A DNA stretch of 64,000 nucleotides, taken from assembly GCA_903813345.2 (NCBI GenBank), contig CAIIXF020000001.1:9029598-9093597 (forward strand). Direction: 5' to 3'. Within the stretch, counting starts at the first letter, position 1. Each line of letters begins with the position of its first letter. This document shows positions 37,401-42,839 of this stretch, piece after piece. Below the pieces are notes generated by a model. It was not told the DNA's origin. It did not search any database and saw nothing but the letters and a program-made list of their open reading frames with translations. The translations under genes were made by a program, and so were the position numbers. This stretch comes from Owenia fusiformis. Taxonomy: Eukaryota > Annelida > Polychaeta > Sabellida > Oweniidae.

Positions 37401-39641
37401 GCTCTGTAAATGGCTATCTCCTGGATCCTCCTCACTGTGTTGTAGGATAATTCAACTTTAATTATATGAAATAATCAAAGTCAAACTATCGGCTCTGTAA
37501 ATGGCTATCTCCTGGATCCTCCTCAATGTGTTGTAGGATAATTCAACTTTAATTATATGAAATAATCAAAGTCAAACTATCGGCTCTGTAAATGGCTATC
37601 TCTTGGATCCTCCTCACTGTGTTGTAGGATAATTCAACTTTAATTATATGAAATAATCAAAGTCAAACTATCGGCTCTGTAAATGGCTATCTCCTGGATC
37701 CTCCTCACTGTGTTGTAGGATAATTCAACTTTAATTATATGAAATAATCAAAATCAAACTATCGGCTCTGTAAATGACTATCTCTTGGATCCTCCTCACT
37801 GTGTTGTAGGATAATTCAACTTTAATTATATGAAATAATCAAAGTCAAACTATCGGCTCTGTAAATGGCTATCTCCTGGATCCTCCTCAATGTGTTGTAG
37901 GATAATTCAACTTTAATTATATGAAATAATCAAAGTCAACTATCGGCTCTGTAAATGGCTATCTCCTGGATCCTCCTCACTGTGTTGTAGGATAATTCAA
38001 CTTTAATTATATGAAATAATCAAAGTCAAACTATCGGAATTGACAAAGTTTACGAACGTCTTATATGGCATCAACTGCTAAGTACACAAACTTCCTTCAC
38101 AATTAAGTAATCAGCCTACCTAAAAATATAGCATGCGCACAACAGCATAGGCAAAAATATTACAAGTCAAAATATGTGCCCTTGAAAATAACTAAGTTCA
38201 GTTAATGTTGAGTTATACTGATATTGAAATATCCTAAGTTCAATATTTATTCTCCAAAAAACAACAAAGTCCAAAATAATGTTTCTCCAAATATTGACTA
38301 AGTTCAATAATTTCTATCTCAAAAATAATCAAAGTCCAATTTCATGTGTTCATGAAATTGAACTGACAGAGCTCAGAAATCTAGTATAGGCTTGATGCTG
38401 CCTCCAAACACGGTACTGAATATTCCCTCTTGAGGTATCCTCTACACAAATACACGGGTAGATGGCCAAGTTATCATCTACAGAATCACGGTGTAGCAGT
38501 CTTCCCTCTCAGGTATCCTTCATCACAAGTAGATGTCCAAGTTATCATCCACTGAACTAAGTGCAGCTATGTATCTCCTATCTGCCTCGGGAAATATTCA
38601 AAGTCCCAACAACTTTCTACTGAAAATTGTCAAAGTCCAAAAATATTTCCTTGAAAAATGACTAAGTCCAACTTCACATAAAAATATGAAATTGAAACGG
38701 AGCTCTGTCCCGAACGAAAGCTAGCTGTAATCTGCTGAGCGCTCTCAGCTTGCTGCTTATATACCCAGCAGCGGTGCGGCGATGACGTCATCCACTTGTT
38801 TACATCAAATTCCAACTTCATATGATTGCAAGCTAAATAACGCCAAAATTACTCCCAAACATGAAATATAAATGAATTTAAATTACAGAGACATGAAATA
38901 TAACAACAATTATGCACAGAATGACATAATAAAGAAGCTTTAATGAGTTAAAGTTATCCTCATGAATTTAATTCCAAAATGGCCTAGCGCCGCAATTCTC
39001 AACTTGATCTCTATATATCTCGAAAAGTATACGCTAATTCTATTCCAAAGTTACTCAATCAAAACTTGAGATCGTTAGTTATACTAATCTATCAAAACTA
39101 TATAGAAATAAAGGCAAACTAACCTGTATTGGAACGATATGAGGGGACGATTCAAAATGCCGCACTAAAAACGTTGGTGGTGGTTACTGGATGTCAACTA
39201 CCCAAACGTGAAACGAAAACACTAATTATATTGAAAATATACGAAATGACCGGAAGTAGCCAGTTAAACATGATAAACAATTCACATACACAATTGTTAG
39301 ACCAAGTAGGAATAAAAATAATTGCCCAAATATGTGTATAACTAGCAAGCTCAACTATAACCGGGGAGATTGCTGATGAAGTGCTGAAAACCTCCAAATA
39401 CTAAGACCATAAAATTTTTAAAAAAAAAATAATTTGTTACAGTCAGGAGTAGATAACTGGGCCAGACGGGTTTGGTTAGATTACAGCCTGTATGAAACTG
39501 AGTATGCTGTTTGATTTGGTTTGCCAAATTGCCTGTATTTCATTAAATGATAACTGACTTACCGGATGCAAATACTCCGAGTGTCAAATATAACACACAT
39601 GAGACCACAAACACCCCTAGCACAGCTTTGAACCGAGACAT
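16406..39641 (-). CDS. SARAF: SARAF (TMEM66), regulator of store-operated calcium entry
   Basis: Eight exons in transcript order: 39563-39641, 19663-19751, 19382-19471, 19022-19132, 18571-18674, 18071-18324, 17464-17868, 16406-16431. They join in frame to 385 residues. Order of parts: signal peptide; Cys-containing lumenal domain (DRVLLRDLNVITLYQGQMT, MKCVGG, VQCYNRGSDGHDVQWECK, CEGFDYPDDPYILRGSCGLEY); one membrane helix (LGDILVLAIVVVIIYGIY); Pro-rich cytosolic stretch (PPPPGFKPEY); GFWTGFGSGG-VLGYLFGS; Gly/Ser/Trp-rich low-complexity region; terminal RTASGFGGTKRR. These blocks are diagnostic of SARAF. In vertebrates SARAF sits in the ER membrane and drives slow inactivation of STIM/Orai calcium entry. 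The basic C terminus fits ER retention. Intron 1 is about 19.8 kb because a retrotransposon and other elements entered it; all splice sites look intact. Confidence 0.93.
16599..17301. mobile_element. Interspersed element with GGACGGACTGACTG tract, copy 1, in SARAF intron 7
   Basis: It begins GGCAACTCCGCGGAGTAGCA, then ATCCCAACGAAC, and ends in the inverted GTTCGTTGGGAT. Internal paragraphs repeat a CCATTTTGAATTTT phrase and the phrase TATAGC-ATACTT. Near the right end lies a GGACGGACTGACTGAC tract. A longer relative in the opposite orientation is at 49487-51285, and a fragment is near 52772-52930. Confidence 0.6.
20128..21034. mobile_element. MULE-like TIR element with 9-bp target duplication, in SARAF intron 1
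   Basis: The terminal inverted repeats are GGGTTTGTGTAAAAAA, then CCGGGTGACC (left) or ACGGGTAACC (right, inverted). TATTTTTCT is directly repeated at 20119-20127 and 21035-21043. A 9-bp duplication is typical of Mutator-like elements. The interior is packed with AACGTT/ACGTTA palindromes spaced irregularly. No transposase is seen, so it is non-autonomous. Confidence 0.8.
21252..21699. mobile_element. 448-bp hAT-like MITE with 8-bp target duplication, in SARAF intron 1
   Basis: The ends are TAGTATTCTCGCGAT and, inverted, TAGTGTTGTCGCGAT. CTCTAGAT is directly repeated at 21244-21251 and 21700-21707. The interior is rich in ATCGATGCATCG / CATCGCGATGTA palindromes. The 8-bp duplication points to hAT mobilisation. 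Confidence 0.8.
21713..21746. repeat. Left arm of a foldback split by the LTR retrotransposon
   Basis: These 34 bases (CTAACCAAACTCG, CTGGCCCAGTTATCTACTCC) are the inverse complement of 39446-39479 with one mismatch. The two arms were about 30 bp apart before the retrotransposon inserted. Confidence 0.8.
22256..22462 (-). CDS. Small transmembrane reading frame in the 3' LTR
   Basis: From the ATG at 22462 the frame encodes 68 residues. A short acidic start is followed by a hydrophobic helix of about 28 residues with several Cys (about residues 6-34), then a Pro/Thr/Ser-rich tail (VPAVPIPPTPTPALKS). The frame is open upstream to 22564 but without another ATG. A splice-acceptor-like sequence (GCTGAGTTTACAG) ends at 22466, four bases before the ATG, so it may be a spliced exon. 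The same frame is present in the other LTR. No similarity to a known envelope protein is recognised; whether it is expressed is unknown. Confidence 0.4.
   Translation of the reverse strand: MELDIPFIILVVGGILFVLLCLMSVICSQVCIKIQNEEAPVPAVPIPPTPTPALKSTPSFSMSTMNFV
22549..24785 (-). repeat. 91-bp tandem array in the 3' LTR, 25 units
   Basis: TTGTAGGATAATTCAAC or a close variant recurs every 91 bp at 22549, 22640, 22731, 22822, 22913 and so on to 24732; one unit has a 1-bp deletion. Variants (CTCACTG or CTCAATG, CGGCTCTG or TGGCTCTG, GATTATGCG) are interspersed, so higher-order duplications of several units are visible. There is no spacer diversity, so this is not a CRISPR array. Confidence 0.95.
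25503..25537 (-). promoter_or_regulatory. LTR promoter block: CRE palindrome plus TATA box (3' LTR copy)
   Basis: On the minus strand the perfect CREB/ATF palindrome TGACGTCA (25530-25537) lies about 20 bp upstream of TATATAAG (25503-25510). Transcription would start near 25475. The same block is at 38756-38790 in the 5' LTR. Confidence 0.65.
26189..26201 (-). other. Polypurine tract of the Gypsy element
   Basis: On the minus strand GGATGGGAGGAG directly abuts the TGTAAC start of the 3' LTR. This is the expected place for the plus-strand primer of reverse transcription. Confidence 0.8.
26202..27168 (-). other. Non-coding stretch between pol stop and polypurine tract
   Basis: No reading frame of note. 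Between about 26570 and 26900 there are four to five imperfect units of about 70 bp carrying CCATGTTAATCACAGTCTTTCACATATCA-like phrases. A short TA repeat is near 26350. Confidence 0.6.
27169..28305 (-). CDS. Arg/Asp-rich C-terminal extension of pol, possible separate spliced protein
   Basis: Residues 2220-2597 of the polyprotein begin at an internal ATG (28305). They comprise an RD/RS-like block (RDRDSREDRDSRDYHRDR) of about 70 residues, a Pro/Ser/Thr-rich middle, a Lys-rich stretch (KPKPKSAPRKKSKKEPK), an acidic block, and a more ordered end (IKMEIRFRYYARDGS). Just upstream is a good splice acceptor (GTTTTATGTGCTTCCAG, exon start 28318), and the preceding pol segment ends in the RKPPKRLCDYEL type of tail usual for an integrase C terminus. 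A spliced mRNA could therefore make this part alone. It might bind RNA or act in chromatin or splicing; that is inference only. Confidence 0.5.
   Translation of the reverse strand: MSHWPRPRFGDRGDRFRYGYNDRRGRSRDRDSREDRDSRDYHRDRSNDRKDRDSKERRVNSSDSGKVDKFARWDRPSRSSSKDSLPVERIATVQEPTGFNLMEQLSGLLQTWQSASDVKRPQFPPPSASLGAPPTSLMSAPEVVAPAPIVSKNHATSPEVTPVTSKAPVTSLGTRPTPTSVPCTTVPKTSVVTSKTSSVSSQSVTKDPLALPSTTTTMASNTVTTAASKSPIVWGKRVEPKEKEGKHTGTKKVDSQGDSRIVIPIGEGKEYVLNKDKGKSPKPKPKSAPRKKSKKEPKSVAIIETSSDEDESKKITKTAKVVLERLEEEDVETEEYEPYKKGTVNNPIKMEIRFRYYARDGSVLEDETLVTRYASLKI
27169..34962 (-). CDS. Gypsy gag-pol polyprotein with C-terminal extension
   Basis: A single 2,597-codon frame starts at the ATG at 34962, 46 bases inside the primer site. 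Parts by residue: Gln/Glu-rich coiled coil about 120-225; retrotransposon capsid about 405-575 (PETYNGTTPWQEYRAHFE); second coiled coil about 595-635; CCHC zinc knuckle (C658, C661, H666, C671); retropepsin with LDSGA at 731-735; acidic PETPP-rich linker about 905-1000; reverse transcriptase about 1160-1360 with D1266 and YLDD at 1328-1331; RNase H about 1470-1595 (D1475, E1518, D1543); integrase with H1711, H1718, C1748, C1751 and catalytic D1780, D1840, E1876; a WLGPF motif near 2015. All catalytic residues are present. No chromodomain or envelope is seen. Gag and pol share one frame with no frameshift. The last 380 residues are an unusual extension, treated separately. The family is clear; the Gypsy clade is not assigned. 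Confidence 0.96.
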   Translation of the reverse strand: MDPESNLPYPMDDEDIEIEGETTVFMKTNPMEINNPGANDTTQPLDKDGATFSDASKEAPLGAGARSKDPKVDTEKRVLPSNVTTGYWSGGGLTNLETPANPLGLDKRNTARHFPITSTVMNRPLKKSQTEDIVKQELTMVEGQLRDQMSVFGNVTEAQQKQLDDIKETQQIQTHSMTLIAKQMEENRHMQQIREEQQQIREEKRQISEERQQERQEKQDHQLQAILQHIQSTTVAVSTETKSNGVLYTGNAIGNDLYATPSGARRGAQRSPPLPMRHCPQNTDCFTPEPPTPSRMKPWKLERQDRIHVTPTQKSTGRDQRDPACKQEDVCASGGQSMHRMGGQRMEHEYGSDNGIRQVEGRFETRSSRDDSTSERKREVDNNIPGDSMDLMKLFNQMSNSKNRIKPETYNGTTPWQEYRAHFEICAKANSWTTEEKNEYLATSLRGTAQQIVLEMEAGYTYDQLVLALEKRYGPGGKAEVYEAELIGRMRKPKESLQTLGQDIRRLTALAYPEMSRSAQDRLARRSFEQAIAEDDIRRAIHNKECTTLDKAIEIALREESYVESERMRKGQKSRYSRVNALEDKDDDLKKLTRLLEELGNKQEEDRKNLEKDRKNAEQDRKNLEKRIQLMETKIQSDGDNPKTNCEIKGSRYRKLECFFCHKPGHVIAECYSRKRMEERAKEAQAESRQAAPVKFLSHFGRDVSKNESPKDVRKVIAHGDVCGAEVAFLLDSGAARTIVNSEVYRRMNPRYRPKLIPATHIMLQADGEPLATLGAIFGKVSIDGHEEELEIVVAPIDFEGILGSDYLSASGAIVDYHRCTVSFGTKDKPNISTDSYEDAEMKLNSRETDNSRSCSVGSMAKLDKSYSSDLKADDFISEACGKQVESVDSGSSCKERAKFKGTTQTPPVARIQFPDSPSSIPEESMEDSEDSQDFEDAREQLEYILVPETPSPEQGMRFPDSPPATPIIIPETPPNTPESLELEDDILSDLRQMFDPRQSSLCYNAAHEVILPAFSGQFIEVQWKEPLTGMGIIEPYLDAEDLEELEIVTTLADTSQSSYMEVRNHNDFEISIPEGAVLGVITSVDEDTYQVDLDKVTEEIICPLTGSEGTEDSLLPLPEFMQDLFERSSCGLNQTQRDQLQKLLRGNKDIFAQSDDDLGRTTLVEHNIDTGDTTPIRQRYRMLPRSRQDEVNELIEDMLRRGIIKPSQSPWASPIVLVKKKDGSWRFCVDYRKLNSVTKKDAFPIPRIDETLDMMNGSKYFSTLDLASGYWQILLDKEAQEKSAFTVRGGLFQWAVMPFGLANAPSTFCRLMEEVLSGLNKEGSLVYLDDVISFSPTFEQALKRLEGVFGRLRRAGLKLKPKKCTLLQTQVNYLGHVVSGEGIAPDPKKVEAMLQYPTPKTVKQVRQFVGGASYYRRHIKNFAEIAGPLHKLTRKNQRFMWNSEAEEAFITLKERLTTAPILAFPRDDCPYILDTDASHEAVGAVLSQIQDNEERVIYYASHRLNGPELNYCVTRKELLAVVHFAKYFRQYLYGVRFTIRSDHGSLRWLTNFKNPEGQLARWLEVLQEYNFQLEYRPGPRHANADVMSRRPCTQCSHCDEVAQQEDVSQLQVAMVAIEPTWTLEKIAEAQEQDPEIQPILEALRSSNTRPIWDKISFNSPATKHYWHLWNQLEIHKDVLCKRWEDASGEHGHLQIVVPSPMKLVVLEMCHTNKVAGHFGIRRTFLKSRQRFYWFEQRVDVRGVVRTCHTCGKRRKPLRARRAPLQIQGVSSPMERYAVDILGPFPETSRGNKVIMVCADYFSKWVEAFALPNQEAITVADKLVTEVVCRFGVPADLHSDQGRNFESHVFQEVCKLMGIHKTRTTPFHPQSDGMVERYNRTLLDTIAKLLQPEVHQSDWDVQIPFALMAYRTSTHDATGETPAMMMFGRELSVPVSWMIEDPQCEEMKTDYVIELRQGLKDAHERASRVLKKSAIRQRDVYDRRVVGKGYNPGDAVWYLNNNKKRGISPKLQCRWLGPFQVLQKMSDVTYRICEWGKRTPKVVHFDQLKPYESQLPEDWKIPSDETKLKLEEIPSDPMTLDSSEMKQREKMRVDSDETEDKILHDDDPTPPETKMNKEVKTDPMDVELYETEPRDEKCEPSDRGEVQMREKGVILDADSETQEKGCSKSKNKRVIEGEQGGTDSMGQSKGWGRRVRKPPKRLCDYELNTVLCASRVEDKMSHWPRPRFGDRGDRFRYGYNDRRGRSRDRDSREDRDSRDYHRDRSNDRKDRDSKERRVNSSDSGKVDKFARWDRPSRSSSKDSLPVERIATVQEPTGFNLMEQLSGLLQTWQSASDVKRPQFPPPSASLGAPPTSLMSAPEVVAPAPIVSKNHATSPEVTPVTSKAPVTSLGTRPTPTSVPCTTVPKTSVVTSKTSSVSSQSVTKDPLALPSTTTTMASNTVTTAASKSPIVWGKRVEPKEKEGKHTGTKKVDSQGDSRIVIPIGEGKEYVLNKDKGKSPKPKPKSAPRKKSKKEPKSVAIIETSSDEDESKKITKTAKVVLERLEEEDVETEEYEPYKKGTVNNPIKMEIRFRYYARDGSVLEDETLVTRYASLKI
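35008..35026 (-). other. Primer binding site, tRNA-Leu type
   Basis: The plus strand reads AATCCCACCACTGCCACCA, i.e. the 3' end of a tRNA including CCA. It fits metazoan tRNA-Leu 3' ends with one difference (A for G in CCACCACTGCC). It lies one base inside the 5' LTR, as expected. Confidence 0.85.
35509..35715 (-). CDS. Small transmembrane reading frame in the 5' LTR
   Basis: Exact counterpart of 22256-22462: 68 residues, one hydrophobic helix, Pro-rich tail, with the acceptor-like GTTTACAG just before the ATG. In this LTR it lies in the presumed leader upstream of gag. Confidence 0.4.
   Translation of the reverse strand: MELDIPFIILVVGGILFVLLCLMSVICSQVCIKIQNEEAPVPAVPIPPTPTPALKSTPSFSMSTMNFV
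35802..38038 (-). repeat. 91-bp tandem array in the 5' LTR, 25 units
   Basis: Same units in the same order as 22549-24785, including the unit with the 1-bp deletion (near 37935). In the transcript direction the consensus unit contains no ATG, so the array adds about 2.3 kb without upstream start codons. Confidence 0.95.
38756..38790 (-). promoter_or_regulatory. LTR promoter block: CRE palindrome plus TATA box (5' LTR, driving copy)
   Basis: TGACGTCA at 38783-38790 and TATATAAG at 38756-38763 on the minus strand. The expected start is near 38728. This copy would drive the full-length retrotransposon RNA. Confidence 0.65.
39446..39479. repeat. Right arm of the foldback split by the LTR retrotransposon
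   Basis: GGAGTAGATAACTGGGCCAG and following bases are the inverse complement of 21713-21746. The retrotransposon and its GTCA duplication sit exactly between the arms. Confidence 0.8.
39563..39641 (-). CDS. SARAF: SARAF exon 1 (signal peptide)
   Basis: Reading from the ATG at 39641 the exon encodes 26 residues plus one base. The peptide is a basic start (MSRFKAV) then a hydrophobic core (LGVFVVSCVLYLTLGVFAS), a classic signal peptide. It ends at a GTAAGT donor (39562-39561). Phase 1 matches exon 2 at 19751, giving the ASG-DRVLLRD junction. It is separated from the rest of the gene by the retrotransposon-filled intron. Confidence 0.85.
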
Positions 39642-40472
39642 CTCTGGTGTATTCTTTAGGTTTGTCGCAAACTGCTGAAAAAATTCTTGTTTATTTTTTC
39701 GAAATTCATAAATTTAATGTTTTTCAATGCTTCCGTTCGGTCTATGACGTTTTACCTTCTAATGCACATTCACTGGCACCTCTTCTACATTTAACTCGTT
39801 TGGAATGTGATGATATGTGTTCTAAAGGCCTGTTTTATCATAAAATATGATGAAAATTTGATGAATCAGAAAATGACGAGGAACTCACCAAAATAATAAC
39901 CTTACAACGGGTGTTACTAAATACCACCTAGGTGTCCCCTTGGGCACCTGGATTTATAATTCCATTTTAAACCACGTACATATTTTATATATAGTATTTC
40001 CTTTGTCACATATTAACTTGACATATAATAGACTTGAAAAAATAATTTGTAGTCGAGAATATTGCAAAGAAGATTCGAAAATAAAATGTCAAAAGTTTTA
40101 TTATTAGAAAAATGGGCACCTGGAATTTTGTTCATATGTATGGTCACTTATTTATAGTAATAAAACACCATTTATGCTCAAGTGTGCATTTATATTTGAA
40201 ATATATATATTATTCTTACTTTAGTTGCCAAAATAGTGAATTTGTAGCATTTTAAAGTGAGCAAATAATGAAATAGATTTCTATTATCCTAACAAATGAC
40301 TTTTTCGATAGGCCGCGCCTGGAGAGCCTTAAAATTTAAGGCTCTCTAGCCAAATGGGTTACCAAAATGCTAAAGAGCCTTAAATTTTAAGGTTCTTTAG
40401 CATTTTGGCTAAAGAGCCTTAAATTTTAAGGCTCTTAAGGATTTTGATAGCCAATTCTGCTAGAGAGCCTTA

Positions 40473-40877
40473 AGGTACAGCTGGAAAGTAACATTTTGGT
40501 AAAAAATTGCTATACCTGCACATGTTATTTTCTGGTACAAAATAAAGTATGAAGGCATGTATCAATTTCCTTGCTTTTTTCAGGAAAGTATCATTACATT
40601 GTCTTCTTTTAGAATATCTGGTAGACGTTCAAAGGGAACTCCAGGGAATTCTGATATTTCACACTTCCTGTTTTTCCAAATTTTCTTTCAAAGTTTCCAG
40701 ACAACACAGGAGCTACCATTAAACTGTTTCCAGGTTTACTAAAAGTAGACAGTGTAATGATACTTTCCTGAAAAAAGCAAGGAAATACAAACTGCCTTCA
40801 TACTTAATTATGTACCAGAAAATAACATGTGCAGGTATAGCAATTTTTTACCAAAATGTTACTTTCCAGCTGAACCT
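40473..40877. mobile_element. Full-length foldback MITE, copy 2 (TA target), nested
   Basis: It begins AGGTACAGCTGGAAAG and ends TTTCCAGCTGAACCT, with TA on both sides (40471-40472, 40878-40879). It is homologous along its length to 13232-13632, with a small internal deletion. It interrupts one of the AGCCTTAAA palindromes of the host element, so it inserted later. Confidence 0.85.
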
Positions 40878-42027
40878 TAAAGGAATTCCAGGCGACAGAA
40901 ATGACGAAATATTGCTTCTGGGACAAGATCAAACGACTTTGACATATTCTATACCCAACCTATTTTGTAATTTAACAATCAGCACAAATATACATACCAT
41001 ATTAGCACATATCGGACAAATTCAAAAAGAAAATTTTTTTGATCGATAAAATCACTGATTATTAAACCGGAAGTGTCTTCTCTGAGGTCCGCGAAGATGA
41101 AGAAGATAACATATAAAGATTTCAGTCATTTCAACTAACTTTGCTGTCGATTTGATTTACATGGTTTTAAATGATCTTCTAATGCTTACTATGACTTCTA
41201 TTAGTACTGTTTTGACTTCCCCACTTCATAAAAACATTATCACTTTTTGCTCGACTCATAAATTTACTTCCGGTCTACCGAGAGAAATAATGTTTTCAAT
41301 CCTCAGTCTAAATTTGGCTTTTTAAAGGTTCAAACATCGATTTTGAAAAGTAAATGTTTGTTTGTTTGATGTTCATGCATATATCGAAAATATATGTCTC
41401 TGGTTCACCAGAGAACGTGTAAGACCAGGCAATCACGTATAGCCAGAAAATGTTATTTTTTCCATTTTATCCACTATAAATCGCAACGTCCGTTTAGTAA
41501 AGATTTTGATGTACAGTATAGACATTTATTGATGGATTGGAGGCTAGGATGAAAATGTTGTTGTGTAAGCCGCTGTTTCCTCGATCGGCAGTTTACCTCT
41601 TGTACTGTAAATTTTCTTTGTGCTCATGTGCTTTTAAAAATTCTCACTTGTGAGGAAAATATTATGCAAAAATATCTCGTTACGTGAAAAATTCTAAAAT
41701 CAGCATTGAAATCTAATGGGCAATAGATTTGGAAGTGTATTCTGTGATGTCCCTGGGCTGATGTCCCTGCATTCACGATAAACTTCGTCAAGATGTGCTG
41801 ATCTAGAAGAAACAAGATCCTTTTTCATCCCCAGGTCTTCATCATACTTTTTGCCATCTTAAAATGGGATTCCCTGTATTCTCGTGACTATAGCAAAGGC
41901 AATACAAGTGATTAATTTCATTAAACATTGATGATTGAGCGATAGAGCAAGCCCAAGACTTCTAGAAAAAATTGTGTACATAATTTCCGGACCTCAGAGA
42001 ACAAACTTCCGGCTTGTTTTTCAAAAT

Positions 42028-42110
42028 AAAAAGTGCTCCGTCGGGGAATCGGACCCACGCCGCAGGAGTGGAAAGCGAGCACCCTAACCACTATACCAGA
42101 GTGTTTTACC
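42028..42110 (-). repeat. tRNA-derived SINE head or tRNA pseudogene
   Basis: The minus strand has a pol III A box (TGGTATAGTGGTTAGGGTGC) and a B box (GGGTCCGATTCCC) at normal tRNA spacing. The acceptor, anticodon and T stems do not pair properly, and a T run follows. It is therefore not a working tRNA gene. Confidence 0.65.
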
Positions 42111-42839
42111 ATGATAGGATTAATTCTTTTGCAACCCTATAGTAATATACATGTGTGAAGTTTTTAAGTGGCATTCTGGGTTGAAAAACTTTCGAGAGTG
42201 TTGTTTTATTGTTTAGATGACGAAAACTTCAATAAAAAACAATATAAACACGGATTATAAACACAAAGGCTCTCTAGCCAAAACACTATGTTCACAGCTA
42301 AATAGCCTTAAATTTTAAGGCTCTTTAGCATTTTAGCTAAAGAGCCTTAAATTTTAAGGTACTCCAGACACTTCGTTTTCGATATCGATCAAAATTTTCA
42401 AGACAATTAAAAATATCATAAACAAACAGAAATATTTACACAAGTTCCAAGAAAATACTTTATTATGTAATACATCAACACTTGGAAAAATGTTAGCTTG
42501 AAATAAAGTAGTAAAATATGCCGGTAAGGCATTTCAATGGGGACACCTAGGTGTGGGGCACCTAGGTGGTATTTAGTACAACCCCTTACAACTTCCGTTG
42601 TGACAGAATCTAGTTCGAATTAAGGTAGTAACTATACAGATAAGTTATCTACAATGTACATATAAACATATGGGAAATTAATTTTCAAATGATGTTCAAT
42701 TAACAGATTTTATAATTAATACCTTAAATGACGTTTAAAGTAGCGGAATCTATGAGCGGAGTGATACAAATTTAAGTGCAATTCATCAAAAAGTGCATGC
42801 TGGGATACCTTTCATTGGCAAGGTCACTGATTTTTCGAA

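Larger units (their letters stand above)
21775..39441 (-). mobile_element. Complete Ty3/Gypsy LTR retrotransposon, 17.7 kb, in SARAF intron 1
   Basis: Two 4,414-bp direct repeats (21775-26188 and 35028-39441) have a constant offset of 13,253 throughout, so there is no net length difference. They start TGTAACA and end TGTTACA. GTCA is duplicated outside both ends (21771-21774 and 39442-39445). The element runs on the minus strand: 5' LTR, primer site, gag-pol, about 1 kb of non-coding DNA, purine tract, 3' LTR. The reading frame is unbroken, and spot comparison of the LTRs found no difference. These facts suggest a young, possibly active copy. It has the same orientation as SARAF, so it can be transcribed as part of the SARAF pre-mRNA. 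Confidence 0.97.
35028..39441 (-). repeat. 5' LTR of the Gypsy element
   Basis: Same length and, by inspection, the same sequence as 21775-26188. Transcription from its promoter near 38.73 kb would run through the tandem array and the small transmembrane frame before reaching the gag start at 34962. The mRNA leader would therefore be about 3.8 kb unless spliced. Confidence 0.95.
39909..42584. mobile_element. 2.7-kb hAT-like non-autonomous element between SARAF and NDUFA11
   Basis: The ends are GGGTGTTACTAAATACCACC and, inverted, GGGTTGTACTAAATACCACC, followed by CACCTAGGTG-type palindromes. The 8-bp target duplication CTTACAAC is perfect at 39901-39908 and 42585-42592. Both subterminal regions (40316-40470 and 42268-42362) hold repeated AGCCTTAAATTTTAAGGCT palindromes. 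A foldback MITE (40473-40877) and a tRNA-like SINE head (42028-42110, minus) lie inside. No transposase frame is seen. Confidence 0.85.

Noticed and set aside
42028-42110. Functional tRNA gene on the minus strand
   Set aside because: A and B boxes are good, but the acceptor, anticodon and T stems do not pair; it sits inside a transposon. Read as a SINE head.
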